From positions 1 through 64,000 of the forward strand of contig CAIVEI010000146.1 in the NCBI GenBank assembly GCA_903904835.1: a DNA stretch of 64,000 bases, read 5' to 3'. Positions 39,210-48,237 of this stretch are shown one piece after another. Source of the DNA: an uncultured Schlesneria sp. GTDB taxonomy: Bacteria > Planctomycetota > Planctomycetia > Planctomycetales > Planctomycetaceae. Within the stretch, counting starts at the first letter, position 1. Each line of letters begins with the position of its first letter. Position numbers and translations under genes: made by a program. The notes beneath the pieces were generated by a model. The model was not told the origin of the DNA, ran no database searches, and worked only from the letters and a program-made list of their open reading frames with translations.

Positions 39210-40181
39210 TTACTCAGTGATTGGTTCAAAGGCGACGTTTTCGAGGCGCTTCAATTCGTCGTTGATTTCCGTTCCTTCGAAAAATGAAACCCAGCCGCGA
39301 ACGGTTTGCGTTTCACCCGGTTCGCAGTCAGGGACCTTCGGGTCTGCATGCAGGCACGGACAAGGGGGATTGCCCCAGGCTCGGACGCAATGATCAAACC
39401 CCAGGATGACCCAGCGATTTCCATCTTGGTTTTTACAGGCGGCAAAGGGAGCGACGAAAATCTTGTTGTCGTTGGTCTGTTCCACAAATCCCGTCAGCCC
39501 CTTCAGCATCCCGCACATCTGGATATCCAGCCCTGTCAGCTTTTCGGAAGTCGGGTTCGTGATCGAGAATTCCATCCGCACCCCTGCCTTAACCGATTTG
39601 ACCTTGGTGCTGAGTGCCACCAGATTCGGCAGTTTGCGAGTGATGGAAAGCTTGCCAGGTTCGTCTCGTTTCCATTCGAGTCGTTCAAGCCGCAAACCTT
39701 GTTGATCCCAGATCGTCGCGACATGTGTGTGGGCAAGGTATAAAAGCTCGCGTTTTCCGTTGCGCAAATGCCACACCGCTTCCGGGACATCGACCACCAG
39801 ATACCCACCCTCTTTCCACGGAGCGAACACACTGAATTTCGTTTCGCGTTGAGGTTGAATGGCTCCGTCTAAAAAGCCAATTCGAGGATGTCGGCCGCCA
39901 GGGTAGGGGAGAACGACCAATGCGTGTGATTCGACGGGTTTCAACAGATCTGATACCGCTGACTGCTGAATGCGATCGACAAGCGTTTTGGTTTGAAGCG
40001 TCGAGAGCGTCAGCACGCTGCCGATTTCCTCCGTCGAACACTGATGGGCCAGCATATTGGTCAGCCAGTAGGTCAATTCCTCCGGGGCTTTCGCGGGACG
40101 TACATCGACCGCCACCGGTTCCGACGCCAATAATGCAGGTGCGACACTCAGGCAGAACACACACGCAAAAAACCGATTCAT
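39210..40181 (-). CDS. Secreted protein of unknown function
   Basis: A 323-residue protein with a signal peptide (MNRFFACVFCLSVAPALLAS). The body is mainly beta, with hydrophobic strands such as LVALSTKVKSVKAGVRMEFSI and a late segment with several cysteines and Trp (NPPCPCLHADPKVPDCEPG) followed by a WVSFFEGTEI stretch. This resembles planctomycete secreted proteins I cannot name. It is convergent with the M16 gene and lies directly downstream of the methyltransferase gene on the same strand. Confidence 0.7.
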   Translation of the reverse strand: MNRFFACVFCLSVAPALLASEPVAVDVRPAKAPEELTYWLTNMLAHQCSTEEIGSVLTLSTLQTKTLVDRIQQSAVSDLLKPVESHALVVLPYPGGRHPRIGFLDGAIQPQRETKFSVFAPWKEGGYLVVDVPEAVWHLRNGKRELLYLAHTHVATIWDQQGLRLERLEWKRDEPGKLSITRKLPNLVALSTKVKSVKAGVRMEFSITNPTSEKLTGLDIQMCGMLKGLTGFVEQTNDNKIFVAPFAACKNQDGNRWVILGFDHCVRAWGNPPCPCLHADPKVPDCEPGETQTVRGWVSFFEGTEINDELKRLENVAFEPITE

Positions 40182-40205
40182 ATTCGATCCCTTTTTGTTA
40201 CAGCG

Positions 40206-41219
40206 TCACGATTTGAAAGACACAACGGCTTGCTGGTTTGTGGGAATTAAAGCGTGAAACTCGCTGCGTCCAAATCCCGCTCGATCAAAGATGTGTTCGT
40301 ATTCCGCGAAGGTGTAGGCATCGCCGTGTGCCGTCGTGGCCAGCATTGTCAGCGCGAATCCGGCCGTGGAAGGTGGGTGAATCCGGTCAGGCTCTGGGAT
40401 GAATTCCAGCGTGATCGTTTTGCCGCCCGGTGCGGTTGCCGTGAAGGCCTTACTCGCCAGCTTGTCACAAGTTGGCTGATCGAAGTGATGGAGAAAATTG
40501 GTCAGCAGCACGATGTCGTACGGCCCACCCCATTCAACGTCGAATGCACTCCCCTGAATCAGTGAGTGACGATCAACGACGCCAGCGCGCACCGCATTTT
40601 CCGTGGCGACGGTCAAGACGTTTGGCCAGTCGAGCGCGGTAATCCGGGACTGTGGATACTGCTGGGCGATCGTAATCCCGAAAATACCGTGTCCGGCTGC
40701 GACATCGAGAACTCGCAGCGGTTGATGGGGATTACCTCCAACGAGCCCGGCAAGCAATTGAGCCGGCATCTGCATCATCGGCCCCATCGCCCGGGCAAAG
40801 GCGACCCAGACAGGATTGTCGTACGACACCGTCCCTTCATCCGAGATGGCTGTTCCACCACGGCGGACTGCTGCTGTGAGATGACTGAAACTCTCACGGA
40901 TTTGCGGCGTCAGCAGGAAATCCAGAGTTCCCCCCACAAAGGCTGGCGAATGGCGATTCAGGAAGACGTTCGTATCGGGTGTCAGTTCGTATCGATCTTC
41001 GTGCTTGGTGAGAAAGCCATTGATAGTGAGGCTATCGGCCAATATTCGAATACCTCGCGGGGAAGCCTGACACGCCTCTGCGATTTCGGTTGCTGTTCGT
41101 CTTCCTTCAGCGACTTTCGTAAACAGATCAAGGTCAATTGCAGTCCGCAGCGATTCCGTTTTCTGGTAGGCATTGATCGTGTCAAAAAATAATGCCGGCG
41201 ATGGGGGATGAGCAGTCAT
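40206..41219 (-). CDS. SAM-dependent O-methyltransferase
   Basis: A 337-residue class I methyltransferase of the plant/bacterial O-methyltransferase type. The N-terminal helical region (residues about 15-90) contains a winged-helix-like dimerisation fold (RTATEIAEACQASPRGIRILADSLTI). The SAM motif is VLDVAAGHGIFGITIAQQYP (about 177-196), and FLHHFDQPTCDKLASKAF follows. The substrate is unknown. GGAAAGAAG before the ATG at 41219 supports that start; a longer frame adds 25 unlikely residues. It is divergent from the esterase gene. Confidence 0.83.
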   Translation of the reverse strand: MTAHPPSPALFFDTINAYQKTESLRTAIDLDLFTKVAEGRRTATEIAEACQASPRGIRILADSLTINGFLTKHEDRYELTPDTNVFLNRHSPAFVGGTLDFLLTPQIRESFSHLTAAVRRGGTAISDEGTVSYDNPVWVAFARAMGPMMQMPAQLLAGLVGGNPHQPLRVLDVAAGHGIFGITIAQQYPQSRITALDWPNVLTVATENAVRAGVVDRHSLIQGSAFDVEWGGPYDIVLLTNFLHHFDQPTCDKLASKAFTATAPGGKTITLEFIPEPDRIHPPSTAGFALTMLATTAHGDAYTFAEYEHIFDRAGFGRSEFHALIPTNQQAVVSFKS

Positions 41220-41417
41220 ATCACTTCTTTCCGGAGAATGAACGCTGAAAACGATAAAGTCGGGTGTTGAGGATTCGTTTTGGGATGAATGCAATTTACC
41301 AGCGGGATTTTATCAAATCCCCTCCGTGGTGTTGTTGGAACACCCGCAGATTTCGTAAAAATGCGTGTTTGATCTGAGAAGATCAGGCCACGCTAGTTTG
41401 ACGGTAAGAGATTTGAA

Positions 41418-42356
41418 ATGCCTTTACATCCCGAAGCCGCAGCTTTTCTCGAGCAGATTGCTCGTCAGAAAGCTCATCCTTTCGAGACATTGCCGGTCGA
41501 TACCTTACGGCGTGCTGCCATCGTCGGCGCGAGCGCCAGCCCGAATCCGCCAGAACTGGCCAAAGTCGAAGACCGTTCCATCGAACAGCCTGACGGAACA
41601 TCCTTGCCGATTCGGGTCTATACCCCGCTGGGGTCCGCACCTTTTGGAGTCTGTCTTTATTTTCATGGTGGCGGTTGGGTTCTGAACAATCTCGACACTC
41701 ACGACGATCTTGTCAGACGGCTGGCTGCCGAGTCGGGTTGTTTATTCGTAAACGTCGATTATCGGTTGGCGCCCGAACACAAATTTCCGGCGGCCACCGA
41801 AGACGTTTATACGGCATTACGCTGGGTTTATGATCATGCGACAGATCTCGGTGGCGATCGAAATCGCATCGCCGTTGCGGGTGACAGCGCGGGAGCGAAC
41901 CTTGCTGCTGTGGCCTGCCTGATGACGCGCGACCGTAACGGTCCGCCGATTGCCTTTCAGGCATTGATCTATCCGATCACCGATTGTGACTTTGAACGAC
42001 CTTCGTACCGTGAAAACGCCGATGGTTATTTTCTGACGCGGCGTGAGATGACGTGGTTCTGGAACCAGTATGTCTCGTCTCCCGATCAGATGCGTGATCC
42101 GTACGCCTCGCCACTTCTGGCCAAATCACTAAAGGGGCTTCCCCCTGCATCGATTCTCACAGCCGAGTATGATCCGTTACGTGACGAAGGCGAAGCTTAT
42201 GCTGAAGCTCTTCGAGCAGCAGGGGTCAATGTCGCTCTGAAGCGTTACGATGGGATGATTCACGCATTTGTTCGTCGGGTACAACAGTTCGAATGCGCAA
42301 GGATCGCCGTGCGGGAACTCGGGCAGCAGCTTCGAGCAGCGATCGGATCGAAGTAA
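41418..42356 (+). CDS. Alpha/beta hydrolase, hormone-sensitive-lipase type
   Basis: A 312-residue esterase/lipase. HGGGW (about 83-87) supplies the oxyanion hole, GDSAGANLA (about 155-163) holds the nucleophilic serine, SILTAEYDPLRDEG holds the catalytic aspartate, and YDGMIHAFV the histidine. The catalytic set is complete for family IV (HSL). It should hydrolyse short- to medium-chain esters in the cytosol. It starts at ATG 41418. The adk gene follows after 48 bp on the same strand. Confidence 0.9.
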   Translation: MPLHPEAAAFLEQIARQKAHPFETLPVDTLRRAAIVGASASPNPPELAKVEDRSIEQPDGTSLPIRVYTPLGSAPFGVCLYFHGGGWVLNNLDTHDDLVRRLAAESGCLFVNVDYRLAPEHKFPAATEDVYTALRWVYDHATDLGGDRNRIAVAGDSAGANLAAVACLMTRDRNGPPIAFQALIYPITDCDFERPSYRENADGYFLTRREMTWFWNQYVSSPDQMRDPYASPLLAKSLKGLPPASILTAEYDPLRDEGEAYAEALRAAGVNVALKRYDGMIHAFVRRVQQFECARIAVRELGQQLRAAIGSK

Positions 42357-42404
42357 AAAGTCAGTGCTTCCTTTTTTATTTTAAAACGCGAAATCGGATT
42401 CGAG

Positions 42405-43088
42405 ATGCATAAATACGTCATCATGGGTGCTCAGGGTTGCGGCAAGGGGACGCAGGCGAAATTGCTGAAGGAAGAATTTGACATCGTTCACATTTCTGTG
42501 GGTGATATCTTTCGCTGGCATATCCAGTCGCACACGAAGCTGGGTGCGAGGATCAAGCGATTGATTGCCGACGGGCAAATGGTCAGCGACGAAACGGTCG
42601 AACAAATCATTCGCGAACGTCTCGACCAGCACGACTGGAATTTTGGATTCATTCTGGACGGATTTCCTCGAACAAAAATCCAGGCGGAATTCTTTCTCGA
42701 AAGCTACGACATTGATGCGGTGATCCACATTGTGGTGCCTGATGAAGTGGTGTTTGAACGGGTCCTTGCCCGCAGGCTCTGCAGTCAATGCGGCCTGGAC
42801 TACAACTTAATTCATCACCGACCGGCGGCCATCGACAAGTGTGACGTCTGCGGAGGTAAACTTGTGATTCGCAGCGATGATAACGAAGAAGGGCTTCGTC
42901 AACGTCTTCGCGACTACCGGTCACAGACCGAACCAGTACTCGATATTTTCGCGAGAAAAGAACTGGTCATCCAGACAGATGGCAGCCGGGACATCGCCAC
43001 CGTTCAAAAGGACATTCAAACTCAACTGGGCCTGCGTAAGACAGTCGACGCTGGAGCAAAACCGAAGGGGGCTTCGAAGAAGGGTTAG
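42405..43088 (+). CDS. adk: Adenylate kinase, zinc-LID form
   Basis: Catalyses ATP + AMP to 2 ADP, balancing nucleotides in the cytosol. The P-loop is MGAQGCGKGTQA (about 7-18), FILDGFPRT (about 84-92) and RLRDYRSQTEPV bind nucleotides, and the LID carries CSQC and CDVC, the four-cysteine zinc site. A lysine/alanine-rich tail (GAKPKGASKKG) extends the usual length to 227 residues. ATG 42405 begins with MHKYVIMGAQG; spacing to the upstream esterase allows co-transcription. Confidence 0.93.
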   Translation: MHKYVIMGAQGCGKGTQAKLLKEEFDIVHISVGDIFRWHIQSHTKLGARIKRLIADGQMVSDETVEQIIRERLDQHDWNFGFILDGFPRTKIQAEFFLESYDIDAVIHIVVPDEVVFERVLARRLCSQCGLDYNLIHHRPAAIDKCDVCGGKLVIRSDDNEEGLRQRLRDYRSQTEPVLDIFARKELVIQTDGSRDIATVQKDIQTQLGLRKTVDAGAKPKGASKKG

Positions 43089-43210
43089 CCGGTTGGTCTA
43101 ATGGCTTTAGTCCTTCCAGGACACAAGAATGCAAAACAATCGCGAGTTGTTTCTGTTCTTTGATCGTTTTAAGCTGAATGATGAAGTTGTCCGTTCTTGA
43201 CACGTGAGTT

Positions 43211-43263
43211 TTAGCCCGTACTACGTTTTGTGGCGCACGGGCTGAAGCCCATGCTACGGGTTA
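43211..43263. repeat. Nested inverted repeat downstream of adk
   Basis: The outer stem pairs TAGCCCGTA (43212-43220) with TACGGGTTA (43255-43263), 9 bp with one wobble. The inner hairpin is GGGCT-GA-AGCCC (43239-43250), extended by GCA/TGC. It sits in the gap between adk and the next gene and could end the adk transcript, though no T-run follows. Confidence 0.65.
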
Positions 43264-43300
43264 TGTAAGCGTTCTTGTCGTTAGATTCCGGGGGCTGGCC

Positions 43301-44599
43301 ATGAGTCGAAATCGGTTGTCGGTGCGGATTACTGCGATGATATTGACCTTAATGATGACCGGTGCGCTGGTGGCGACTGCCCAGGAACCGCGGAAAGACA
43401 AGCCAGTCCCTTTGCGGGGGATGATCAGTCTTATCGTCCGAGAACCCGTTCAACGGGAATTGGGAATCGAAAACGATTCGCCAGAACTCGAGAACATTCG
43501 AAAGCTGCTGAAACCACTTTCTACTGTACTTAATCAAAGATTGAACTATCCCACGGAAGAAGACAAAACCGAACGCCTGAACGCTCAAGACCTTTATTCA
43601 AAGGTCGAAGGCGAATTTGTTCTCGAATTGAAAAAGTTGTTGAAGCCCGAACAGTTTGCCCGCTTGAAACAGATCCACTGGCAGCGTTGGGGCCTGCAGG
43701 CGATCCAGGACCCTGATCTCGCGAATCAGTTAGAGATTACAGCGGATCAGTCGAACAAACTGTCTGCTGTGAATCTCGATATTGAAAAACAGCGAAAAGA
43801 AATACGAGCCCAGGGGGGCGACGATCGCGCAGCGAAGGTTCAAGAACTCGACCAAGAACGGGACAGAAAATACACCGAAGTTTTGACGCCCGAACAATTG
43901 GCCAAGTTCGAACAGTTGAAAGGAAAACCGTTTGATCTGCCGGCGCCGACGACTACGACCACGCCGGCCAACGTCGCTGTTGGGGGCCCAATTCGAACTC
44001 GACCGGGTGGGTTGATGGCATTTGCGTTAAGAGAACCAATTCTCAAGGAGCTGGGAATTAAGAATGATTCACCAGTCGTTCCGGAAATACGGAAATTGTC
44101 CGAATCGCACACAACGGAATTACGTAAAGAATTGCGGAATATTAATCCCGTTGTCCGCGAAAGAGTCCAGGAAACAGAAGCCAGGCTCCAGGGGCAGTAT
44201 GATCTGGAACTACAGAAGCTGCTGACCGCAGAACAGTTCGTTCGGCTGCGCCAAATCCATTGGCAACAACTGGGTTTGCAGGCCTTGAATGATGCTGACG
44301 TGGCAAAGGCGCTCGCGATCACGAAAGACCAGAAGGAACAACTTGCTGCCGCAGAGTTAGCTTTTTTTAAAACTGTCAGGGAATTGCTTAACCCACCGGA
44401 TGGTCGTCCTGTTGGTCCTGTACCCCCTGAGATTCAGAAGAAAATGAAACTAGCGAGGGACGAACAGGAATCGAAAGTCAATGAGATCCTGACTCAGGTT
44501 CAGCGAAACCAATTCGCCGAATTGAAAGGGAAGCCATTCGAATTGGAACTGCTGTGGGCGCCGCAGCGCCGCGATGCGAACCCGTCACCCGATCAATAG
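43301..44599 (+). CDS. Secreted protein with an internal duplication (LTxxQ-like)
   Basis: A 432-residue exported helical protein with a signal peptide (VRITAMILTLMMTGALVATAQ). Two homologous halves follow: LRGMISLIVREPVQRELGIEND, LKKLLKPEQFARLKQIHWQRWGLQAI and EVLTPEQLAKFEQLKGKPFDL in the first are repeated as LMAFALREPILKELGIKND, LQKLLTAEQFVRLRQIHWQQLGLQAL and ILTQVQRNQFAELKGKPFEL in the second. L-T/K-P-E-Q motifs recall Spy/CpxP LTxxQ periplasmic proteins, but sequence beyond that is not recognised. A linker of repeated threonines (PAPTTTTTPA) joins the halves. Confidence 0.75.
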   Translation: MSRNRLSVRITAMILTLMMTGALVATAQEPRKDKPVPLRGMISLIVREPVQRELGIENDSPELENIRKLLKPLSTVLNQRLNYPTEEDKTERLNAQDLYSKVEGEFVLELKKLLKPEQFARLKQIHWQRWGLQAIQDPDLANQLEITADQSNKLSAVNLDIEKQRKEIRAQGGDDRAAKVQELDQERDRKYTEVLTPEQLAKFEQLKGKPFDLPAPTTTTTPANVAVGGPIRTRPGGLMAFALREPILKELGIKNDSPVVPEIRKLSESHTTELRKELRNINPVVRERVQETEARLQGQYDLELQKLLTAEQFVRLRQIHWQQLGLQALNDADVAKALAITKDQKEQLAAAELAFFKTVRELLNPPDGRPVGPVPPEIQKKMKLARDEQESKVNEILTQVQRNQFAELKGKPFELELLWAPQRRDANPSPDQ

Positions 44600-44623
44600 C
44601 CTCTCTACAACGAAAGACATTTC

Positions 44624-45481
44624 ATGAAATTTGCGATCTGCCAGGAATTGTTTGAGAACTGGGATTGGAAGCGGCAGTGTCAGTTCATCGCCGAAACCGG
44701 GTACACCGGAATCGAGCTGGCGCCGTTCACGCTGGCGTCTCGCATCACGGATGTTTCCGCAGCGCGTCGCAGTGAATTGAAGTCTCAAGCCGATGAATAC
44801 GGGCTGACGATTTGTGGCTTGCACTGGCTGCTGGCGAAGACCGAGGGATTCCATCTCACGACCAGTGACCGATCGGTCCGTGAAGCGACAACGAAGTACC
44901 TGATCGAGTTGGGTAATGCCTGTGCGGACCTTGGTGGAACCGTGATGGTGTTCGGCTCACCCGGTCAGCGGAGTTTGTTGCCAGGCGTTTCCCGTGCCCA
45001 GGCGTATGACAACGCCTCTGAAGTTTTTCGAGAGGCGGTTCCGGCATTTGCGGATCGTGGCGTCAAGATTGTCATGGAACCGCTCACGACTCGCGAGACC
45101 GATTTCGTGAACACATGCGCCGAAGCAGTGGAACTGATCGACCGGGTTGGGCATCCCAACTTCGTGCTGCACCAGGACGTGAAGGCGATGCTCAGTGAAT
45201 CAACTCCGATTCCCGAACTGATCGCGAAATACGCCAACGTTACCGAACATTTCCATGTGAATGACGACAATCTTTTGGGGCCTGGCATGGGGCGAACGGA
45301 TTACCACCCGATCGTGAAGGCACTGCTTGAAACCGGCTATTCCGGTTGGGTCAGCGTCGAAGTCTTCGACTACAAACCGGGTGCCGAATATATCGCTCGC
45401 GAAAGTATTAACTACATGCGACGGATCATCGACGAAGTGACCGCGGCGAATAAAGCGGCGGGCCAAGGAGACCGAAATTGA
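44624..45481 (+). CDS. Sugar-phosphate isomerase/epimerase-type TIM barrel
   Basis: A 285-residue xylose-isomerase-like barrel. Metal ligands in the usual order are seen: glutamate in IVMEPLTTRE, aspartate in LHQDVKAML, histidine in EHFHVNDDN and glutamate in VSVEVFDY. The family includes epimerases, hydroxypyruvate isomerase and 3-dehydroshikimate dehydratase. Its stop codon overlaps the TTG start of aroB (TTGA), so the two are translationally coupled. That coupling makes a shikimate-related substrate worth considering, but this is inference; the barrel alone does not fix the reaction. Confidence 0.85.
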   Translation: MKFAICQELFENWDWKRQCQFIAETGYTGIELAPFTLASRITDVSAARRSELKSQADEYGLTICGLHWLLAKTEGFHLTTSDRSVREATTKYLIELGNACADLGGTVMVFGSPGQRSLLPGVSRAQAYDNASEVFREAVPAFADRGVKIVMEPLTTRETDFVNTCAEAVELIDRVGHPNFVLHQDVKAMLSESTPIPELIAKYANVTEHFHVNDDNLLGPGMGRTDYHPIVKALLETGYSGWVSVEVFDYKPGAEYIARESINYMRRIIDEVTAANKAAGQGDRN

Positions 45482-46668
45482 TCCATCACGACGATTCCAT
45501 CAGTGTGGATCTGGGTCCTCGTTCATACGAAATCCCCATCGTCAGTCACCAACTGGCCCACTGCGCAAAACTGTTTGAGAAATGGTGGTACATTCGCGAT
45601 GGCATGTCCTCAGCGTTTTGCACGCAGCCGCCGCCTCATGGAAGTGTCTGGTTTACCGACAAGCACAATGCTGGGCGGCCATTCGCGCTGATCGTCACCG
45701 ATGCAAACGTGGCAAAGACGCATGCGTCCACAGTACGTCAATCTTTAATTGCGGATGGTTGGAGGTGTGAAACCGAAATTCTTCCCGCCGGCGAGATGTC
45801 AAAGTCGCCCGAAATTCTGTCGAAGGTTTACGATCGGCTGATCGATCTGAACGCCGATCGACGGACACTGATCATCGCTGTCGGCGGGGGTGTCGTCGGA
45901 GATGCAGCGGGATTCGTCGCGTCGACATTCATGCGTGGTCTCCCTTTCATTCAGGTTCCCACGACCCTCTTGTCGGCTGTTGATAGTTCTGTTGGCGGGA
46001 AGACAGGCGTGAATCACCCACGTGCCAAGAACATGATCGGCGCCTTCTACCAGCCGATCGGGGTCTTGATCGACACGGCAACACTCGAAACGTTGCCTGA
46101 TCGGGAATACCGTGCCGGTCTAGCCGAAGTTGTGAAGTACGGCGTGATCCTTGATGCAGAATTTCTGGCGTATCTTGAGCATCATGTTAACGCGATCAAT
46201 TCGAGAGAACCGGTCGTATTGCGACACATCATCGCACAAAGTTGCCGTTTGAAAGCGGATGTCGTCGAGCAGGACGAATTCGAGACGAAGGGTCTTCGAG
46301 CGGCACTCAATTACGGTCATACCTTCGGCCATGCGTTCGAGGCACTGGCCGGATATGGTGAGCTGCTGCACGGAGAAGCAGTGGCAATCGGGATGATTCA
46401 TGCCAGCCGACTGGCGGAACGACGTGGTCTTGTTGATGCGACTTTGACCAATCGCCAGATCGAATTACTTAAAGCGATCCATCTGCCAACGACTTTACCT
46501 GATGGCCTGAGGTTTTCGGCAGATGACGTGATTTCACGAATGCGACTGGACAAAAAAAGCGTCTCGGGAAGCTTGCGATTCGTGCTGCCGGTTCGCGCCG
46601 GGGCAGTCAAGACTTTCTCAGACATTCCCGAATCGGATGTACGAGCAACATTGGCCGCCGGTGCCTGA
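45478..46668 (+). CDS. aroB: 3-Dehydroquinate synthase
   Basis: Second step of the shikimate pathway, converting DAHP to 3-dehydroquinate with NAD and a divalent metal. It has 396 residues, longer than the usual 350-365, with an insert near residues 38-68 (GMSSAFCTQPPPHGSVWFTDK). GGGVVGDAAGFVASTFMRG, VPTTLLSAVDSSVGGKTGVNHP and the metal-ligand region NYGHTFGHAFE are intact. The start is TTG at 45478: AAGGAG lies 8 nt upstream, and no in-frame ATG occurs before residue 42. The start overlaps the stop of the TIM-barrel gene. Confidence 0.94.
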   Translation: MIHHDDSISVDLGPRSYEIPIVSHQLAHCAKLFEKWWYIRDGMSSAFCTQPPPHGSVWFTDKHNAGRPFALIVTDANVAKTHASTVRQSLIADGWRCETEILPAGEMSKSPEILSKVYDRLIDLNADRRTLIIAVGGGVVGDAAGFVASTFMRGLPFIQVPTTLLSAVDSSVGGKTGVNHPRAKNMIGAFYQPIGVLIDTATLETLPDREYRAGLAEVVKYGVILDAEFLAYLEHHVNAINSREPVVLRHIIAQSCRLKADVVEQDEFETKGLRAALNYGHTFGHAFEALAGYGELLHGEAVAIGMIHASRLAERRGLVDATLTNRQIELLKAIHLPTTLPDGLRFSADDVISRMRLDKKSVSGSLRFVLPVRAGAVKTFSDIPESDVRATLAAGA

Positions 46669-46784
46669 AAAAGGTCGCACAAACATCAGCGGTGACTTGT
46701 TCAAAAGGGGTGATCACCTCACAATCGCGAGCCGTCCACGAGTTCTCGCATTTTTATCGTTGCCTACCTTGAGGAGCTTGAAGA

Positions 46785-48050
46785 ATGTCCTTGTTCATGC
46801 GTTGGTGCCTCGTCTTTGTTTTCGTGTGTGCTTCGGCGTCGACTCACGCCGACGAGTTCTTCTTTAAGCCTGGCGATGTGGTTGTGATGATCGGCGACAG
46901 CATTACCGAACAACATCTGTATTCCAATTATGTGGAAATGTGGACGTCGACTCGCTTTCCCAAGTGGAAGCTCACTTTCCGTAATGTCGGAATCGGTGGC
47001 GACACTTCTGGCGGTGGAAACAGTCGGTTCACTCGCGACGTGCTGGTCCACAAGCCAACCGCAATGACAGTCGACTTTGGTATGAACGACGGTCGCTACC
47101 GAGGATTTGAAGAGGGAACGTTCAGACCGTATATGGATGGCCTGCAGGGAATGGCTAATCAAGCCAAAGCGGCTAACATCCGCACGGCATGGGTCACTCC
47201 ACAGCCGCTCGATACGGATCAGCAGGGACCCACCGCATTGACCGCCTATAACCAGACGCTCGAAAAGTTCTCAGAAGGTGTGAAAGCAATCGCCGACAAG
47301 AACGGCGGGTTGTTCGTTGACCAGTTTCATCCCTACCTGGCGACACTCGATCGCGCTCGTGGTAAAGGACCAAAGTATGACCGTATTACCGGCGGCGATG
47401 CCGTTCACCCCGGTCCCCCAGGACAGGCGTTGATGGCCGCTTCAATTCTCAAGGGCTTGAACTTTCCATCTCTGGTCTCGTCCGTTGAGATCGATGCCTC
47501 AACAAAAAGGGTCGTCTCTCAAACGAACTGCGTCGTCGAAGTCGCCGATGTGAATGGCCAGGGAGTCACTTTCAAGCGGCTCGACGAAGCGTTGCCTTTC
47601 TTTCCAGCGGATGCTGCGAGCATCCTGCCGTCGGCGTCGATTCTGGAAGAACTGAATGATTATCGTTTGAAAGTGACGGGCCTTGCCGTCGGGAATTATG
47701 AAATTCGAGTGGGGGGCAAGAAGATTGCCGAACTGACCGCCGAACAACTTGCTGCAGGAGCAAACCTGGCTGCGGGCGCGCTGGCAGACGGTCCCATTGC
47801 CGATCAAGTGAAAGCGGTTCGATCGGCCATTGAGAAGAAGAACTCATTCCATCACGACGCCATTTTTCGTGGCATCGTCCTGACAGGCGTTCCTGGCTGG
47901 GTGCATGAAATCATCCCGGCACAAGAGCTTGAAGCGAAGAAGAAAGCGATCATTGAAAGACGACTCGCTGAACTTCCTGCACTCGACGCGGAAATCGCGA
48001 AGGCGCTCGAATTGAAGGCAAATACATTCGAAGTTGTCCCGGTGAAATAA
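46785..48050 (+). CDS. Secreted SGNH/GDSL-type esterase
   Basis: A 421-residue exported hydrolase. The signal peptide ends near STHADE. SGNH blocks are present: block I MIGDSITEQ (catalytic serine, about 36-38), block II GIGGDTSG, block III FGMNDGRY, and block V DAVHPGPPGQ (Asp/His). The N-terminal 240 residues are the catalytic domain; the rest is a helical and beta C-terminal extension not assigned to a family. Planctomycetes use many such esterases for deacetylating glycans. GAGGAG 8 nt before the ATG at 46785 gives a strong start. Confidence 0.88.
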   Translation: MSLFMRWCLVFVFVCASASTHADEFFFKPGDVVVMIGDSITEQHLYSNYVEMWTSTRFPKWKLTFRNVGIGGDTSGGGNSRFTRDVLVHKPTAMTVDFGMNDGRYRGFEEGTFRPYMDGLQGMANQAKAANIRTAWVTPQPLDTDQQGPTALTAYNQTLEKFSEGVKAIADKNGGLFVDQFHPYLATLDRARGKGPKYDRITGGDAVHPGPPGQALMAASILKGLNFPSLVSSVEIDASTKRVVSQTNCVVEVADVNGQGVTFKRLDEALPFFPADAASILPSASILEELNDYRLKVTGLAVGNYEIRVGGKKIAELTAEQLAAGANLAAGALADGPIADQVKAVRSAIEKKNSFHHDAIFRGIVLTGVPGWVHEIIPAQELEAKKKAIIERRLAELPALDAEIAKALELKANTFEVVPVK

Positions 48051-48098
48051 CGCTTACAACAAAGCGAAGGCTTTTTCGAACTTCGAATTCGGGGTTCC

Positions 48099-48196
48099 GT
48101 GCCACTGCATCGGAGTCTTCTCCGACGCAGTGTCTTCGCTAAATTCGAAGAGCATTAAAGAACACTGCTTGACCGAAGATGGTCAAGCAGTGGCAC
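48099..48196 (+). repeat. REPIN-like element, copy 4 (best-preserved)
   Basis: Closing stem GTGC (48099-48102) with GCAC (48193-48196). Arm 1 pairs 48103-48115 with 48120-48132 (12 of 13 bp, loop TCTT). Arm 2 pairs TCTTCG (48133-48138) with CGAAGA (48146-48151). Arm 3 pairs CACTGCTTGACC (48163-48174) with GGTCAAGCAGTG (48181-48192), perfect, loop GAAGAT. Drawn together it is a closed four-way junction. It lies between two convergent genes, 48 bp beyond the SGNH stop and 41 bp beyond the DUF1598-like stop. Confidence 0.9.
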
Positions 48197-48237
48197 TTTG
48201 ATTCAGAGGATTCACAAAGCTCTCAGTACACAGCGCC

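Noticed and set aside
48191-48196. TGGCAC at the ends of the REPIN-like copies as a sigma-54 -24 box
   Set aside because: No GC doublet at the -12 spacing follows in any copy, and the sites sit downstream of genes.
48099-48196. The four-way junction as a tRNA or tRNA-like gene
   Set aside because: Despite the cloverleaf shape there is no T-loop GTTC, no anticodon-arm layout, and the stems are inverted copies of each other.
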